Positions 17,911-26,242 of a DNA stretch of 64,000 bases are shown piece by piece. The position numbers were made by a program, and so were the translations under genes. Numbering within the stretch: position 1 is the first letter of the stretch; each line of letters begins with the position of its first letter. Below the pieces are notes generated by a model. The model did no database searches. It was not told the DNA's origin and saw only the letters and a list, made by a program, of their open reading frames with translations. Origin of the DNA: Candidatus Gastranaerophilales bacterium (GTDB taxonomy: Bacteria; Cyanobacteriota; Vampirovibrionia; Gastranaerophilales; Gastranaerophilaceae); NCBI GenBank assembly GCA_944322745.1, contig CALUPV010000001.1, forward strand, positions 248,001 to 312,000, in the 5' to 3' direction.

Positions 17911-19572
17911 TTAAACACCAACACCAACTTTAGCTTGTGAAACAACTTTTTCCAAAGCTTCTAAAGCGTCAGCTGGAAGTTTATCTATACCTGCTTTTTC
18001 AGTTTCTCTTGATTTTACGAAATTAATTCTATCGTTCATACGAGCAACAAACTGAGAAGCATATTCTTTGTTACTGAATGAAGCGTCAAAGCCTTCAACT
18101 TCCATAATTTCGATATCAGAGAAGTTTTCCCATTTATGGAATTTAGCACTTCCTTCAACAATAGCTTCAATTACACCTAAAGTATGAGCAGGTTTAACCT
18201 TTGTACCCATAAATTCACCAGTATTCAAGATATAACAATCAACACCATCTTCTATTAATTGTTTAAATCTTGTATAATCAACAGCTAAAGGATAAACTCT
18301 GAATGGGTTAGCATATGGTTCAACAACTAAAGCATTCGGATCAACACCCTTAGCAAGTCTTTCAGCAGATGAACGTTTAGTAGCAAGAGTAGCACCCATT
18401 GCAGAACCTAAAGAAGCACCTGATAATTTCAATACAGGAGGTATAGTAGGATCTTTCATCAACCAGAAAATAGCATTGATAGGTTGATCAATTCTATCAA
18501 CTCTATTTGGTGACCATAATTTAGATTTTACTGCACGACCATTACCATTTCTGATATCTTCTGTTACAGAAACGATTTTACCATCAGCCATTGCAATAAC
18601 ACCATTATTTTGTTGAGTCAAAATATATTTGTTATCATCACAACCTATCGGATAATCTGCAGTTTTGTCAAAATAAGCAGGTTCCAATGCGATTGTATAT
18701 TTATCTTCAACATTGATAATAAATGCATCATCATGAAGAACAGTAATATCATATTTGTTATTGTGTTTTGCGTGAGTAATTGTAGATTTACCACTTCCTG
18801 ATAGACCAAATACAGCAACTTGGAAAGATTTACCATCAGCAAGGTTATATCTCTTCATACCGCCGTGGCAAGAAGCATAACCATTTCTTGCAGCAGCACC
18901 CCAAGCAAGAGTTAATGTACCTTTTTTGTGTTCACCAAAATATCTCATACCTAAAATAGCTGCACAGTTATGTTCCGGATCAAAGAATGTTAAACCATAT
19001 GGGAAATCAGGGTGACTCCAATCCGGATCAGAGAATACATAAATATCACCTTCATTGATTTTTCTTGAATCAGCATACATTTGTGCATATACTTCGTTTA
19101 TGTATTGGAAGTTCAACATCCAAGAATACATAACATTTTCAAAGCCTTCAGGAATTAATAAATGAGCTTTAATCATAAAGTCATTTTCTAATCCAACAAC
19201 AACTTCTGTTGAATACATTAAACGGTCACGAGTGTTGTATACAGCTTCTCTGATAATTGGTAGTAAATAAGCCAAATCACAATTTGGTTCACCAACAATT
19301 TTTCTGGCAGCAGCACAACGACCAACTACTGTACCATCATTGAACAATAATTGGTTCGCGCCTTGAGGCAAACCTAATTTTTCAGGCATATAAACAGGCA
19401 TACCTGTTAATTCTACAGTACCTGGGCTGTTTTTTGCTAATTTATAAGCTTCAGCTACAGATTTTACATGTTCTACATTGTTTCCGAAGAATGGAGCAGT
19501 TAACGTTGCTCTTGCAGGAGACATCATTTTATGCAATTCTTCTGAGTTTGAAAAATATTCAATTGTACTCAT
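17911..19572 (-). CDS. pckA: Phosphoenolpyruvate carboxykinase, ATP-type (divergent)
   Basis: 553 residues. The kinase P-loop is FGLSGSGKSTITHA, followed by a DDAFIINVED segment (metal/phosphate) and, further on, PVLKLSGASLGSAMGATLATK and CYILNTGEFMG, which line up with the C-terminal nucleotide lid of ATP-dependent PEPCKs. The sequence is divergent from E. coli PckA. It interconverts oxaloacetate + ATP and PEP + CO2 + ADP; in fermenters it can run either way. The ATG at 19572 has AAAGGAG at the right distance; an upstream in-frame GTG (19590) would include that ribosome site within the gene, so I rejected it. It follows oadB after a perfect palindrome. Confidence 0.8.
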   Translation of the reverse strand: MSTIEYFSNSEELHKMMSPARATLTAPFFGNNVEHVKSVAEAYKLAKNSPGTVELTGMPVYMPEKLGLPQGANQLLFNDGTVVGRCAAARKIVGEPNCDLAYLLPIIREAVYNTRDRLMYSTEVVVGLENDFMIKAHLLIPEGFENVMYSWMLNFQYINEVYAQMYADSRKINEGDIYVFSDPDWSHPDFPYGLTFFDPEHNCAAILGMRYFGEHKKGTLTLAWGAAARNGYASCHGGMKRYNLADGKSFQVAVFGLSGSGKSTITHAKHNNKYDITVLHDDAFIINVEDKYTIALEPAYFDKTADYPIGCDDNKYILTQQNNGVIAMADGKIVSVTEDIRNGNGRAVKSKLWSPNRVDRIDQPINAIFWLMKDPTIPPVLKLSGASLGSAMGATLATKRSSAERLAKGVDPNALVVEPYANPFRVYPLAVDYTRFKQLIEDGVDCYILNTGEFMGTKVKPAHTLGVIEAIVEGSAKFHKWENFSDIEIMEVEGFDASFSNKEYASQFVARMNDRINFVKSRETEKAGIDKLPADALEALEKVVSQAKVGVGV

Positions 19573-19630
19573 TTTCTTTTCTCCTTTCACTTGAGTATAT
19601 ATTTTTACAACCTTTAATTTTATTTAAAAT

Positions 19631-19654
19631 TCTCGGAGGTTTAAACCTCCGAGA
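19631..19654. repeat. Perfect 24-bp palindrome between oadB and pckA
   Basis: tctcggaggttt / aaacctccgaga is a perfect inverted repeat with no spacer. On the minus strand it lies 11 bases after the oadB stop and about 60 bases before the pckA start. It is not followed by a strong T run, so it may be an RNA processing or partial-termination hairpin, or a dimeric protein-binding site, setting pckA apart from the oad genes. Confidence 0.7.
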
Positions 19655-19664
19655 AAACTATTTT

Positions 19665-20852
19665 TTAGTGCGGGATTAAAGCAAGTAATACACCAGCAGC
19701 AACTGCAGAACCGATTACACCTGCAACATTTGGCCCCATTGCGTGCATCAATAAGAAGTTTTGAGGATTTGCTTCTAAACCTAATTTATTAGATACACGT
19801 GCAGCCATTGGTACTGCAGATACACCTGCTGAACCAATAAGCGGATTGATTTTTTCTTTTAAGAATAAATTCATTATCTTCGCCATTATTACACCGGCTG
19901 CAGTTGCTAGTGAGAATGCAATAATACCCAAGAATAATATCTTCAACGTTTCAATTGTCAAAAAGTGATCTGCCTGAAGCTTTGAACCAACTGTTAAACC
20001 TAAGAAGATAGTAACGATATTAATTAAAGCATTTTGCATTGTATCTGATAATCTATCTACAACACCACATTCTTTACATAAATTACCGAATGTCAAAGCA
20101 CCAACTAAAGGACAAGCTGACGGTAAGAATATCAAACAAAGAATTAGAACTGCAATAGGGAATACAATTTTTTCTCTTTTTGAAACTTCTCTTAGCTGAG
20201 TCATTTGAATTTTACGTTCAGCTTCAGTAGTTAATAATTTCATAATAGGCGGCTGAATAACAGGAACTAAAGCCATATAAGAATATGCAGCAACTGCTAT
20301 TGAACCTAACAATTCTTGTTTAAGTTTTGTTGTTACATATATAGATGTAGGACCATCAGCACCGCCAATTATACCAATTGAACCTGCAGCTTGCATATCA
20401 AAACCTAAAACCAAAGCAAGTAATAAAGCACCAAAAATACCAAATTGTGCAGCACCACCTAGAAGTAAAGTTTTAGGATTTGCAATTAAAGGACCGAAAT
20501 CGGTCATTGCTCCAACACCCATGAATATAATCAATGGGAACAAACCTTTATCAATACCGGCTGCGAAGATTATTCCTAAAAATCCATTTGGACCGGCTAT
20601 TTCTTCTCCTAATGGCATAGGAATATTTGATAATAAACCACCAAAAGCAATTGGTACCAATAATAATGGTTCAAACTGTTTTTTGATTCCAAGCCACAAT
20701 AAGAAACAACAAATAATAATCATTATAGGCTGACCAAAGTGAGTCAAAAATTGATCAACACAAGTACCACCTACATGTTCAGTAGCTGTTTTAATGAAAT
20801 TATAAATACCTGTTGATTGCCAAAGTTGTTCTAAACCTTCTGTTAATTGCAT
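19665..20852 (-). CDS. oadB: Na+-pumping oxaloacetate decarboxylase, beta subunit
   Basis: 395 residues, very hydrophobic (about nine to eleven helices), matching the OadB/GcdB/MmdB family. Diagnostic segments include [21 protein letters not shown] (with the family Asp), [14 protein letters not shown] and [16 protein letters not shown], plus [18 protein letters not shown] at the C-terminus. The subunit decarboxylates carboxybiotin on the alpha subunit and exports Na+, building an ion gradient without respiration. AGGAGG precedes the ATG. It is encoded directly after oadA (10-base gap). The same family serves methylmalonyl- and glutaconyl-CoA decarboxylases, but the alpha subunit here fixes the substrate as oxaloacetate or pyruvate-linked. 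Confidence 0.93.
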   Translation of the reverse strand: MQLTEGLEQLWQSTGIYNFIKTATEHVGGTCVDQFLTHFGQPIMIIICCFLLWLGIKKQFEPLLLVPIAFGGLLSNIPMPLGEEIAGPNGFLGIIFAAGIDKGLFPLIIFMGVGAMTDFGPLIANPKTLLLGGAAQFGIFGALLLALVLGFDMQAAGSIGIIGGADGPTSIYVTTKLKQELLGSIAVAAYSYMALVPVIQPPIMKLLTTEAERKIQMTQLREVSKREKIVFPIAVLILCLIFLPSACPLVGALTFGNLCKECGVVDRLSDTMQNALINIVTIFLGLTVGSKLQADHFLTIETLKILFLGIIAFSLATAAGVIMAKIMNLFLKEKINPLIGSAGVSAVPMAARVSNKLGLEANPQNFLLMHAMGPNVAGVIGSAVAAGVLLALIPH

Positions 20853-20862
20853 TTAAAACCTC

Positions 20863-22671
20863 CTAACCTACTGTTGCCAATACTTGACCTGTAGCGATTT
20901 TATCATTTTGAGCAACAGCCAAAGAAGTAATACTTCCTGAGACCGGAGACTTGATTGGTGTTTCCATTTTCATTGCTTCAATAACTAAAATCTCTTCATT
21001 TTCTTCTACAGTATCACCAACTGATTTTAGAACTCTTAGTACAGCCCCCGGCATTGGAGCTTTAACTTCTGTACCTTCACCACTTGCAGAAGCAGAAGAT
21101 ACTTCCTCAATTCCATCTTTAACGTCAACATTATATTCTTTACCATTAACAACTGCTTTACCGTTTTGGAATTTAACAGCATATTTTTTACCGTTAACAG
21201 TAACTGTACAACCATCAGAAGAACTTGCAGCAGGTGCTGAAGCTTGTGCTTTTGCAGCAGTTTTATTAACAGAAACTTGACCTTTGCCTAATAAGAAATC
21301 TATACCTTTATCAACATTTCCATCTTTACAAGCAGCAGCAATAAACAGATTTTCATCAGTTACAGGAAGACCTGCAGCTATTAATCTCTTTTCAGCAGCT
21401 TTTAATCCTTTTTCAGGATCTTTTTCATTCAAATCAACAACTTTTTCAGTAGTTGGTTGCATATTTAATTTTTCACTAGCCCATTTGACTAATTCAGGAT
21501 CAGGTTCGCAAGGAGTTTTACCAAAATAACCTAACAACATTTTAGCGTAACCTGGATTTGCTTGTACCCAAGGTCCTTGAACTGCATTTAAAAATGCTTG
21601 TTGTGCATAGAATTGAGAAACAGGAGTTACAGAAGTAGCGAAACCGCCTCTTTCAACACATTCTTTCATCGCTGCAATAAGAGCTGGGAATTTATCAAGC
21701 ATACCCATATCTTTTAGTTGATTTACAGTAGTAGCCGTTGCACCACCGGGTAATGGAGCTTGAATCAAAATTGGGTTAACTGCTAAAGAAATAGGATCTA
21801 AAGGATAATCCTTCATACATTCTTTAAAGATTTCTTCTGTTTCCATAACTTTCTTTATGTCAATACCCAAGTCATAATCTGTGCCTTTTAATGCATGCCA
21901 CATAGAAATAATATCAGGTTGACCTGTACCGCCTGAAACAGGTTTCATTGCCAAGTCAATACCATCAGCACCACCGTCTAATGCAGCCAAATATGCTGCT
22001 AAACCGGTACCTGCCGTTTCGTGTGAATGGAATCTGATATGGAAGTTTTCACCTAATATTTCACGAGCCATTTTAACTGTTTCATATACTTTTCTTGGAT
22101 TTGAAGTACCTGAAGCATCTTTAAATGCTAATGAATCAAATGGCAATCCTGAATCTAATATATTTCTTAAAACTTTTTCATAGAAAGCTACATCATGAGC
22201 ACCTTCACAACCAAAAGGTAATTCCATCATTGTGATAGTAACTTCATGTTGTAAACCGTGTTTTTTAATACTATTTGCAGAATCAATCAAATTGTTTACA
22301 TCATTCAGTGCATCAAAGTTTCTTATTACGTTAACACCGTGCTTTGCAAACATTTTTGCGTGTAAGTCAATAACATCTCTTGGTTGAGAATTTAAACCAA
22401 CAACATTAACACCACGAGAAAGTGATTGTAATTTTACATCCGGACCAACAGCTGCTCTGATTTTATCCATAGTTTCAAATGCATTTTCATTGCAAAAGAA
22501 TATAGGAGCTTGAAACCTAGCACCACCTGCAGTCTCAAAATGTTTAATTCCTGCATTTACAGCAGCTTGAAGAGCCGGAATAAAGTCATCTACTAAAACT
22601 TTAGCGCCGTAAATTGATTGAAAACCATCTCTAAAAGATGTATCCATAACTTTAATAAGTTTTTTTGCCAT
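20863..22671 (-). CDS. oadA: Oxaloacetate decarboxylase alpha subunit / pyruvate carboxylase subunit B
   Basis: 602 residues. N-terminal carboxyltransferase TIM barrel with VMDTSFRDGFQS and the metal-binding HSHET, then the PYC_OADA helical domain (LPGGATATTVNQLKDMG), an Ala/Ser linker, and a C-terminal biotinyl domain with the biotin-accepting Lys in EAMKMETP. It moves the carboxyl group from oxaloacetate to biotin, handing it to OadB. GAGGG precedes the ATG. Located between oadG and oadB, so the pump is complete. A pyruvate-carboxylase B-subunit role would need a biotin carboxylase subunit, which is not in the window. Confidence 0.93.
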   Translation of the reverse strand: MAKKLIKVMDTSFRDGFQSIYGAKVLVDDFIPALQAAVNAGIKHFETAGGARFQAPIFFCNENAFETMDKIRAAVGPDVKLQSLSRGVNVVGLNSQPRDVIDLHAKMFAKHGVNVIRNFDALNDVNNLIDSANSIKKHGLQHEVTITMMELPFGCEGAHDVAFYEKVLRNILDSGLPFDSLAFKDASGTSNPRKVYETVKMAREILGENFHIRFHSHETAGTGLAAYLAALDGGADGIDLAMKPVSGGTGQPDIISMWHALKGTDYDLGIDIKKVMETEEIFKECMKDYPLDPISLAVNPILIQAPLPGGATATTVNQLKDMGMLDKFPALIAAMKECVERGGFATSVTPVSQFYAQQAFLNAVQGPWVQANPGYAKMLLGYFGKTPCEPDPELVKWASEKLNMQPTTEKVVDLNEKDPEKGLKAAEKRLIAAGLPVTDENLFIAAACKDGNVDKGIDFLLGKGQVSVNKTAAKAQASAPAASSSDGCTVTVNGKKYAVKFQNGKAVVNGKEYNVDVKDGIEEVSSASASGEGTEVKAPMPGAVLRVLKSVGDTVEENEEILVIEAMKMETPIKSPVSGSITSLAVAQNDKIATGQVLATVG

Positions 22672-22702
22672 GTTTTTTCCCTCTTATGTGTCTATCTTCC
22701 AA

Positions 22703-22921
22703 TTATTTTTTAAATTTAGCAGCAGCTACAGCTATAGCCACTTCTAAATCACCAGTAGCGGCTTTTACAGCTGTTTTTACAGCTTGTATTTCCGCCGGGA
22801 ACAGCTTGTTCAAATAGCTGACAACCATTCCCAAGAAACAAACAACAGCCCAAAGAACAACCAAGAAACCAAATACGGTTCCCATTCCAACAGCCATTGT
22901 TGCTAAACCATCATTTAACAT
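22703..22921 (-). CDS. oadG: Oxaloacetate decarboxylase gamma subunit
   Basis: 72 residues: one membrane helix (TMAVGMGTVFGFLVVLWAVV) then a short Lys-ending tail. This matches OadG, the small subunit that anchors the alpha subunit to the beta channel. Position confirms it: its start overlaps the stop of birA and oadA follows after ~30 bases. The tail is short and lacks the Pro-rich linker and terminal zinc-binding His seen in some OadG proteins. Confidence 0.85.
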   Translation of the reverse strand: MLNDGLATMAVGMGTVFGFLVVLWAVVCFLGMVVSYLNKLFPAEIQAVKTAVKAATGDLEVAIAVAAAKFKK

Positions 22922-23667
22922 AACACATCTCCTGTTATTATCCTACATTCGTTATTTTGCTCATCTAATACTACCAATAGACCATCATCATCTATTGCTT
23001 TTGCATAATAATTTCTTATTTCTTCAGCTTCTCTTATAGAAATTTTTTGTCCTAAGAAATTACATCTTTTTATATATTCATCTTTGATATAACAAAAGCC
23101 TGAATCAATAAACTTTTCATATTCAAAAAAGAATTTTTCACAAATCATTTTTACAATATTTTCTATATCATAATTTTTGTTTTTCAAAACAAAAATTGAT
23201 GTAGCTTTTTGATCAATTTTATCTATGGTTTCTTGTTTCAAGTTAACATTCAAACCAAGCCCAAGTACAACTCCATCAATTTTATTATTTGACATACCTG
23301 TTTCAGCTAAAATTCCGGATATTTTCGCTCCATCAACTAAAATATCATTTGGCCATTTAATACTTGGATTAATTCCAAAATTTTCTTCCAGTACTTTGCA
23401 TAATATTACAGATAAGTATTGTGTTAAATTCGGGAAAGGAAAAGATTTTTTTTCAGGTTTAAGAACAATTGACATGTATAAATTTTCTGTATTATCACAT
23501 ATCCATTTTCTATTATATCTGCCTCGTCCACAATGTTGATGAGGTGTATAAATTACGGTTCTATCATCAAAAGATGACAAATATTCAAGTGCATAACTAT
23601 TCGTTGAATGTACTTCTTCCAGTGCTACTATAGTATATTTCGACATGTCCAAATTAACCATAATCAA
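22915..23667 (-). CDS. birA: Biotin--protein ligase
   Basis: About 250 residues, the catalytic ligase without a DNA-binding domain. Motifs: EEVHSTNSYALEYL, the ATP/biotin loop CGRGRYNRKW, KWPNDILVDGAKISGIL and GLGLNVNL. It makes biotinyl-5'-AMP and attaches biotin to the Lys of the OadA biotinyl domain; its place at the head of the oad operon fits. The TTG at 23667 is the longest start; in-frame ATGs at 23661 and 23646 (MSKYTIVALEEV) are possible, and none has a good ribosome site. Without the helix-turn-helix domain it should not repress biotin genes. Confidence 0.9.
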   Translation of the reverse strand: MIMVNLDMSKYTIVALEEVHSTNSYALEYLSSFDDRTVIYTPHQHCGRGRYNRKWICDNTENLYMSIVLKPEKKSFPFPNLTQYLSVILCKVLEENFGINPSIKWPNDILVDGAKISGILAETGMSNNKIDGVVLGLGLNVNLKQETIDKIDQKATSIFVLKNKNYDIENIVKMICEKFFFEYEKFIDSGFCYIKDEYIKRCNFLGQKISIREAEEIRNYYAKAIDDDGLLVVLDEQNNECRIITGDVLC

Positions 23668-23717
23668 ATTTATACTAACACAAACAAAATTTTATTTAAA
23701 TTCAATACAATATGAAA

Positions 23718-24140
23718 TCAATTAAAATTCTTTAAGAAAGGCATCAACTTCTCTAACATAAATTTCATCAATAGTTTATTTCTAATTAACATTGTTTTCG
23801 ATATACACTCTACATTCAATCTTTTAGCTATATTTTCAATATTATACATAGCGGAAACAAGAATAATTTTTGATGAAGAGTACGCACTGATTTTTTGCAC
23901 CTGTTCAACAAGCCACTCACCTGCCAATTTTGGTTCATAATCTGTTTCCATCTGCAAGTCTGTTATTATAAGAGAAAATGGTTCAATTATATTCTGTTTT
24001 ATTATTTTCATTGCTTCAAAAGCAGAACCGGCAGTCGTAATTTCAAATGTTTCACCGTACAGATGATTTATTAGTTCTTCATGAAATAACAACCAAGCTT
24101 TTGTATCATCTACTATTAATATTTTTTTATTCATACGCAT
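23718..24140 (-). CDS. Stand-alone response regulator receiver protein
   Basis: About 140 residues, a single CheY-like domain: KKILIVDDTKAW (acidic pair), phospho-acceptor Asp in LIITDLQME, SerAla in ILVSAMYN, and the conserved Lys in CISKTML. No output domain. It could act through protein contacts in a phosphorelay; no histidine kinase is adjacent. The ATG at 24140 or 24134 is the likely start; a TTG at 24149 overlaps a TATAAT sequence that looks more like a promoter element. Confidence 0.8.
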   Translation of the reverse strand: MRMNKKILIVDDTKAWLLFHEELINHLYGETFEITTAGSAFEAMKIIKQNIIEPFSLIITDLQMETDYEPKLAGEWLVEQVQKISAYSSSKIILVSAMYNIENIAKRLNVECISKTMLIRNKLLMKFMLEKLMPFLKNFN

Positions 24141-24243
24141 ATTATACAATAGTACTATATTTCAGTACAAGATTAATATTTTGTAGATTATTTTATTCAG
24201 AACAACCAACTATAATTTAAAAAGAAATAGTTGGAATCAAAAT

Positions 24244-24402
24244 ATGAATATACGTAATTACTTTTATAATATAATGCAAAAAATAAATAATATTAATTCT
24301 TTTATTTCAAATCCAATCAACCACAAAGATATAAATAATCCTTTCGCATCAATATTACCCAAAACTTATGTTTGGATTGAAGAGGAAAATAATATTAACT
24401 AG
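24244..24402 (+). CDS. Possible small protein, unknown
   Basis: A 52-codon frame beginning MNIRNYFYNIMQKINN, with GGA about ten bases upstream. It overlaps the last codons of the converging glycosyltransferase gene by eight bases. Asn/Ile-rich composition is close to what random AT-rich DNA gives, so it may not be real. No known family. Confidence 0.25.
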   Translation: MNIRNYFYNIMQKINNINSFISNPINHKDINNPFASILPKTYVWIEEENNIN

Positions 24403-25351
24403 CTTTTTTTTCTATTATATACCTAGGTCTTGCTTTGACCTCTTGAAATAATTGTCCGAGATATTCTGCTATTATACCCATGCATAATATCTGAATTCCA
24501 CTTATAAAACCTATTGCAACAACTATAGTTGCCCAGCCTGGCACTGCATTATGTCTTATTAATTTGTCTATAAAAGCGCTAATACCTAATATAAAACTCA
24601 CAAAAGACATCAAAAAACCTATAAAGGTAACTATTCGCAAAGGAACTATACTAAAAGATGTAATTCCGCTAATTGCCAGAGACAACAATGATATTGGTGT
24701 GAATTTAGTTTTACCGGCTTTCCTTGCCTTTACATCAAAATAAACATAATCTTTGTTAAATCCCAAATCATTAAAGATTCCTCTTAAAAATAGATTTATT
24801 TCGTGAAAATTTTTCAAAGCTTCAACAACCTGACTGCTGACCAGCCTATAATCAGAATGATTTGTTTTTATTTTTACACCAAGCAAATTCATTATTTTGT
24901 AAAAAGCCACCGCTGTATATCTTTTAAAAAATCCATCTGTGCTTCTATCTTTTCTGATTCCTAAAACAATTTGAGCTCCATCTTTGTACTTGTGTATAAA
25001 TTCAGGTATTTTTGTTTCATCCTGTTGTAAATCAGCATCTATAGAAATGTAACAATCTGCATTGTATGTTGAGGCTTCCAATAATCCGGCCAGTATTGCT
25101 TTTTGGTTGCCATAATTTCTGCTAAACCTTATTCCCTTTACCTTCCCATTTGTTTCAAGACTATATTTTTCTACTAATTTCCAAGTAGAGTCAGAACTTC
25201 CGTCATCAATATAAAAAATAAAACTTCTTTTAGATATTTCTTCTTTTTTTTCCAGATTCAAAAGTATTTCGAGAAGTTTTTCTGTTGTCAAATCAATACA
25301 CTCTTCTTCATTCAGGCAAGGAACTATTATAGCTAAAACCGGCAACTCCAT
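24395..25351 (-). CDS. Family 2 glycosyltransferase, polyprenyl-phosphate type (GtrB/ArnC-like)
   Basis: 318 residues. GT-A domain: VPCLNEEECI, YIDDGSSDSTW, FSRNYGNQKAILAGL and the SIDADLQQ metal motif, with NHSDYRLVS near the active site. Two C-terminal membrane helices (IVPLRIVTFIGFLMSFVSF and ATIVVAIGFISGIQILCMGI) are typical of enzymes that load a sugar from a nucleotide onto undecaprenyl phosphate. The flipped lipid-sugar is then used for surface glycan changes. The sugar cannot be told. The YdjC-like deacetylase next door, read the opposite way, may act on the same lipid-linked sugar, as ArnD does after ArnC. Confidence 0.88.
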   Translation of the reverse strand: MELPVLAIIVPCLNEEECIDLTTEKLLEILLNLEKKEEISKRSFIFYIDDGSSDSTWKLVEKYSLETNGKVKGIRFSRNYGNQKAILAGLLEASTYNADCYISIDADLQQDETKIPEFIHKYKDGAQIVLGIRKDRSTDGFFKRYTAVAFYKIMNLLGVKIKTNHSDYRLVSSQVVEALKNFHEINLFLRGIFNDLGFNKDYVYFDVKARKAGKTKFTPISLLSLAISGITSFSIVPLRIVTFIGFLMSFVSFILGISAFIDKLIRHNAVPGWATIVVAIGFISGIQILCMGIIAEYLGQLFQEVKARPRYIIEKKAS

Positions 25352-25411
25352 ATTAAATAAAACCTTATTATGTTAAAATTATATGAAAATAATAAAATAT
25401 ATTCGGACATT

Positions 25412-26242
25412 ATGCAAATGAAAAAAGTAATTATCAATGCTGATGACTTTGGTTATTCAAAAGAAAATAATGAAGCAGTAAAGCTTGGCTATAAGAATGG
25501 AATAATAACCTCTTGCAGCATGCTAACCAACATGAATGGATTTGACCAAGCAAAAAATGAAATTTTACCTCAAATTAATGATATTGATTTAGGCTTTCAT
25601 TTCAATATTGTAGAAGGAAAAAGTATTACAAAATCACCTCTATTATGTGATAATAAAGGTGATTTTAATAACAACTATTTGCAACTCATAAAAAAATCTA
25701 AAGATTCAAAATTTTTAATAGACCTAGAAAATGAGTTTAGAGCTCAAATAGAAAGAATTTTACCTTATCATAACATTTCACATATAGATTCTCATATGCA
25801 TGTCCATGCAATTCCTGAATTTTTCAATTTAACAGTAAAATTAGCAAAAGAGTATAAAATAAAATACATAAGAAGCCAGAAGGAAATGCCATATTTTGTA
25901 ATATCAAAATCACTATGTATTAAATTCCCCATAAATACAATAAAGAATATTCTATTAAATTATTATACAAGTACAAATATAAAAACTTTAATAAATACAG
26001 ATTTTTATACAAATGACTATTTCATAGGCATTCTATATACAGGAATGATGAATAAAGATACAATCTTAAATGGATTAAAATCAATTAACACAGAAAATTC
26101 ATTAACTGAAATAATATTCCATCCAACAACAAATAAGTTTAAAAAAAATTACTACAGAGAATTTTTAATAACACAAAATCCGAATTTAAAAAAAGAAATT
26201 GAGAATTTGGGTTTTGTATTCACAAAATATTATGAAAACTAA
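25412..26242 (+). CDS. YdjC/ChbG-like carbohydrate deacetylase
   Basis: About 276 residues from the ATG at 25412 (another at 25418; upstream in-frame ATGs lack conservation and any ribosome site). The YdjC family signature is intact: INADDFGYSKENNEAV with the metal-binding Asp pair, DLGFHFNIVEG (His), and HIDSHMHVHAIPE (His cluster). The family removes acetyl groups from N-acetylated sugars, with known substrates such as chitooligosaccharides. It starts divergently from the lipid-sugar glycosyltransferase, which hints at modification of a lipid-linked or surface sugar. The two promoters would share ~60 bases. Confidence 0.82.
   Translation: MQMKKVIINADDFGYSKENNEAVKLGYKNGIITSCSMLTNMNGFDQAKNEILPQINDIDLGFHFNIVEGKSITKSPLLCDNKGDFNNNYLQLIKKSKDSKFLIDLENEFRAQIERILPYHNISHIDSHMHVHAIPEFFNLTVKLAKEYKIKYIRSQKEMPYFVISKSLCIKFPINTIKNILLNYYTSTNIKTLINTDFYTNDYFIGILYTGMMNKDTILNGLKSINTENSLTEIIFHPTTNKFKKNYYREFLITQNPNLKKEIENLGFVFTKYYEN

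Noticed and set aside
19573-19590. Upstream GTG start of pckA (MKGEKK)
   Set aside because: Those codons are the Shine-Dalgarno region itself (AAAGGAG), so the ATG at 19572 is the real start.
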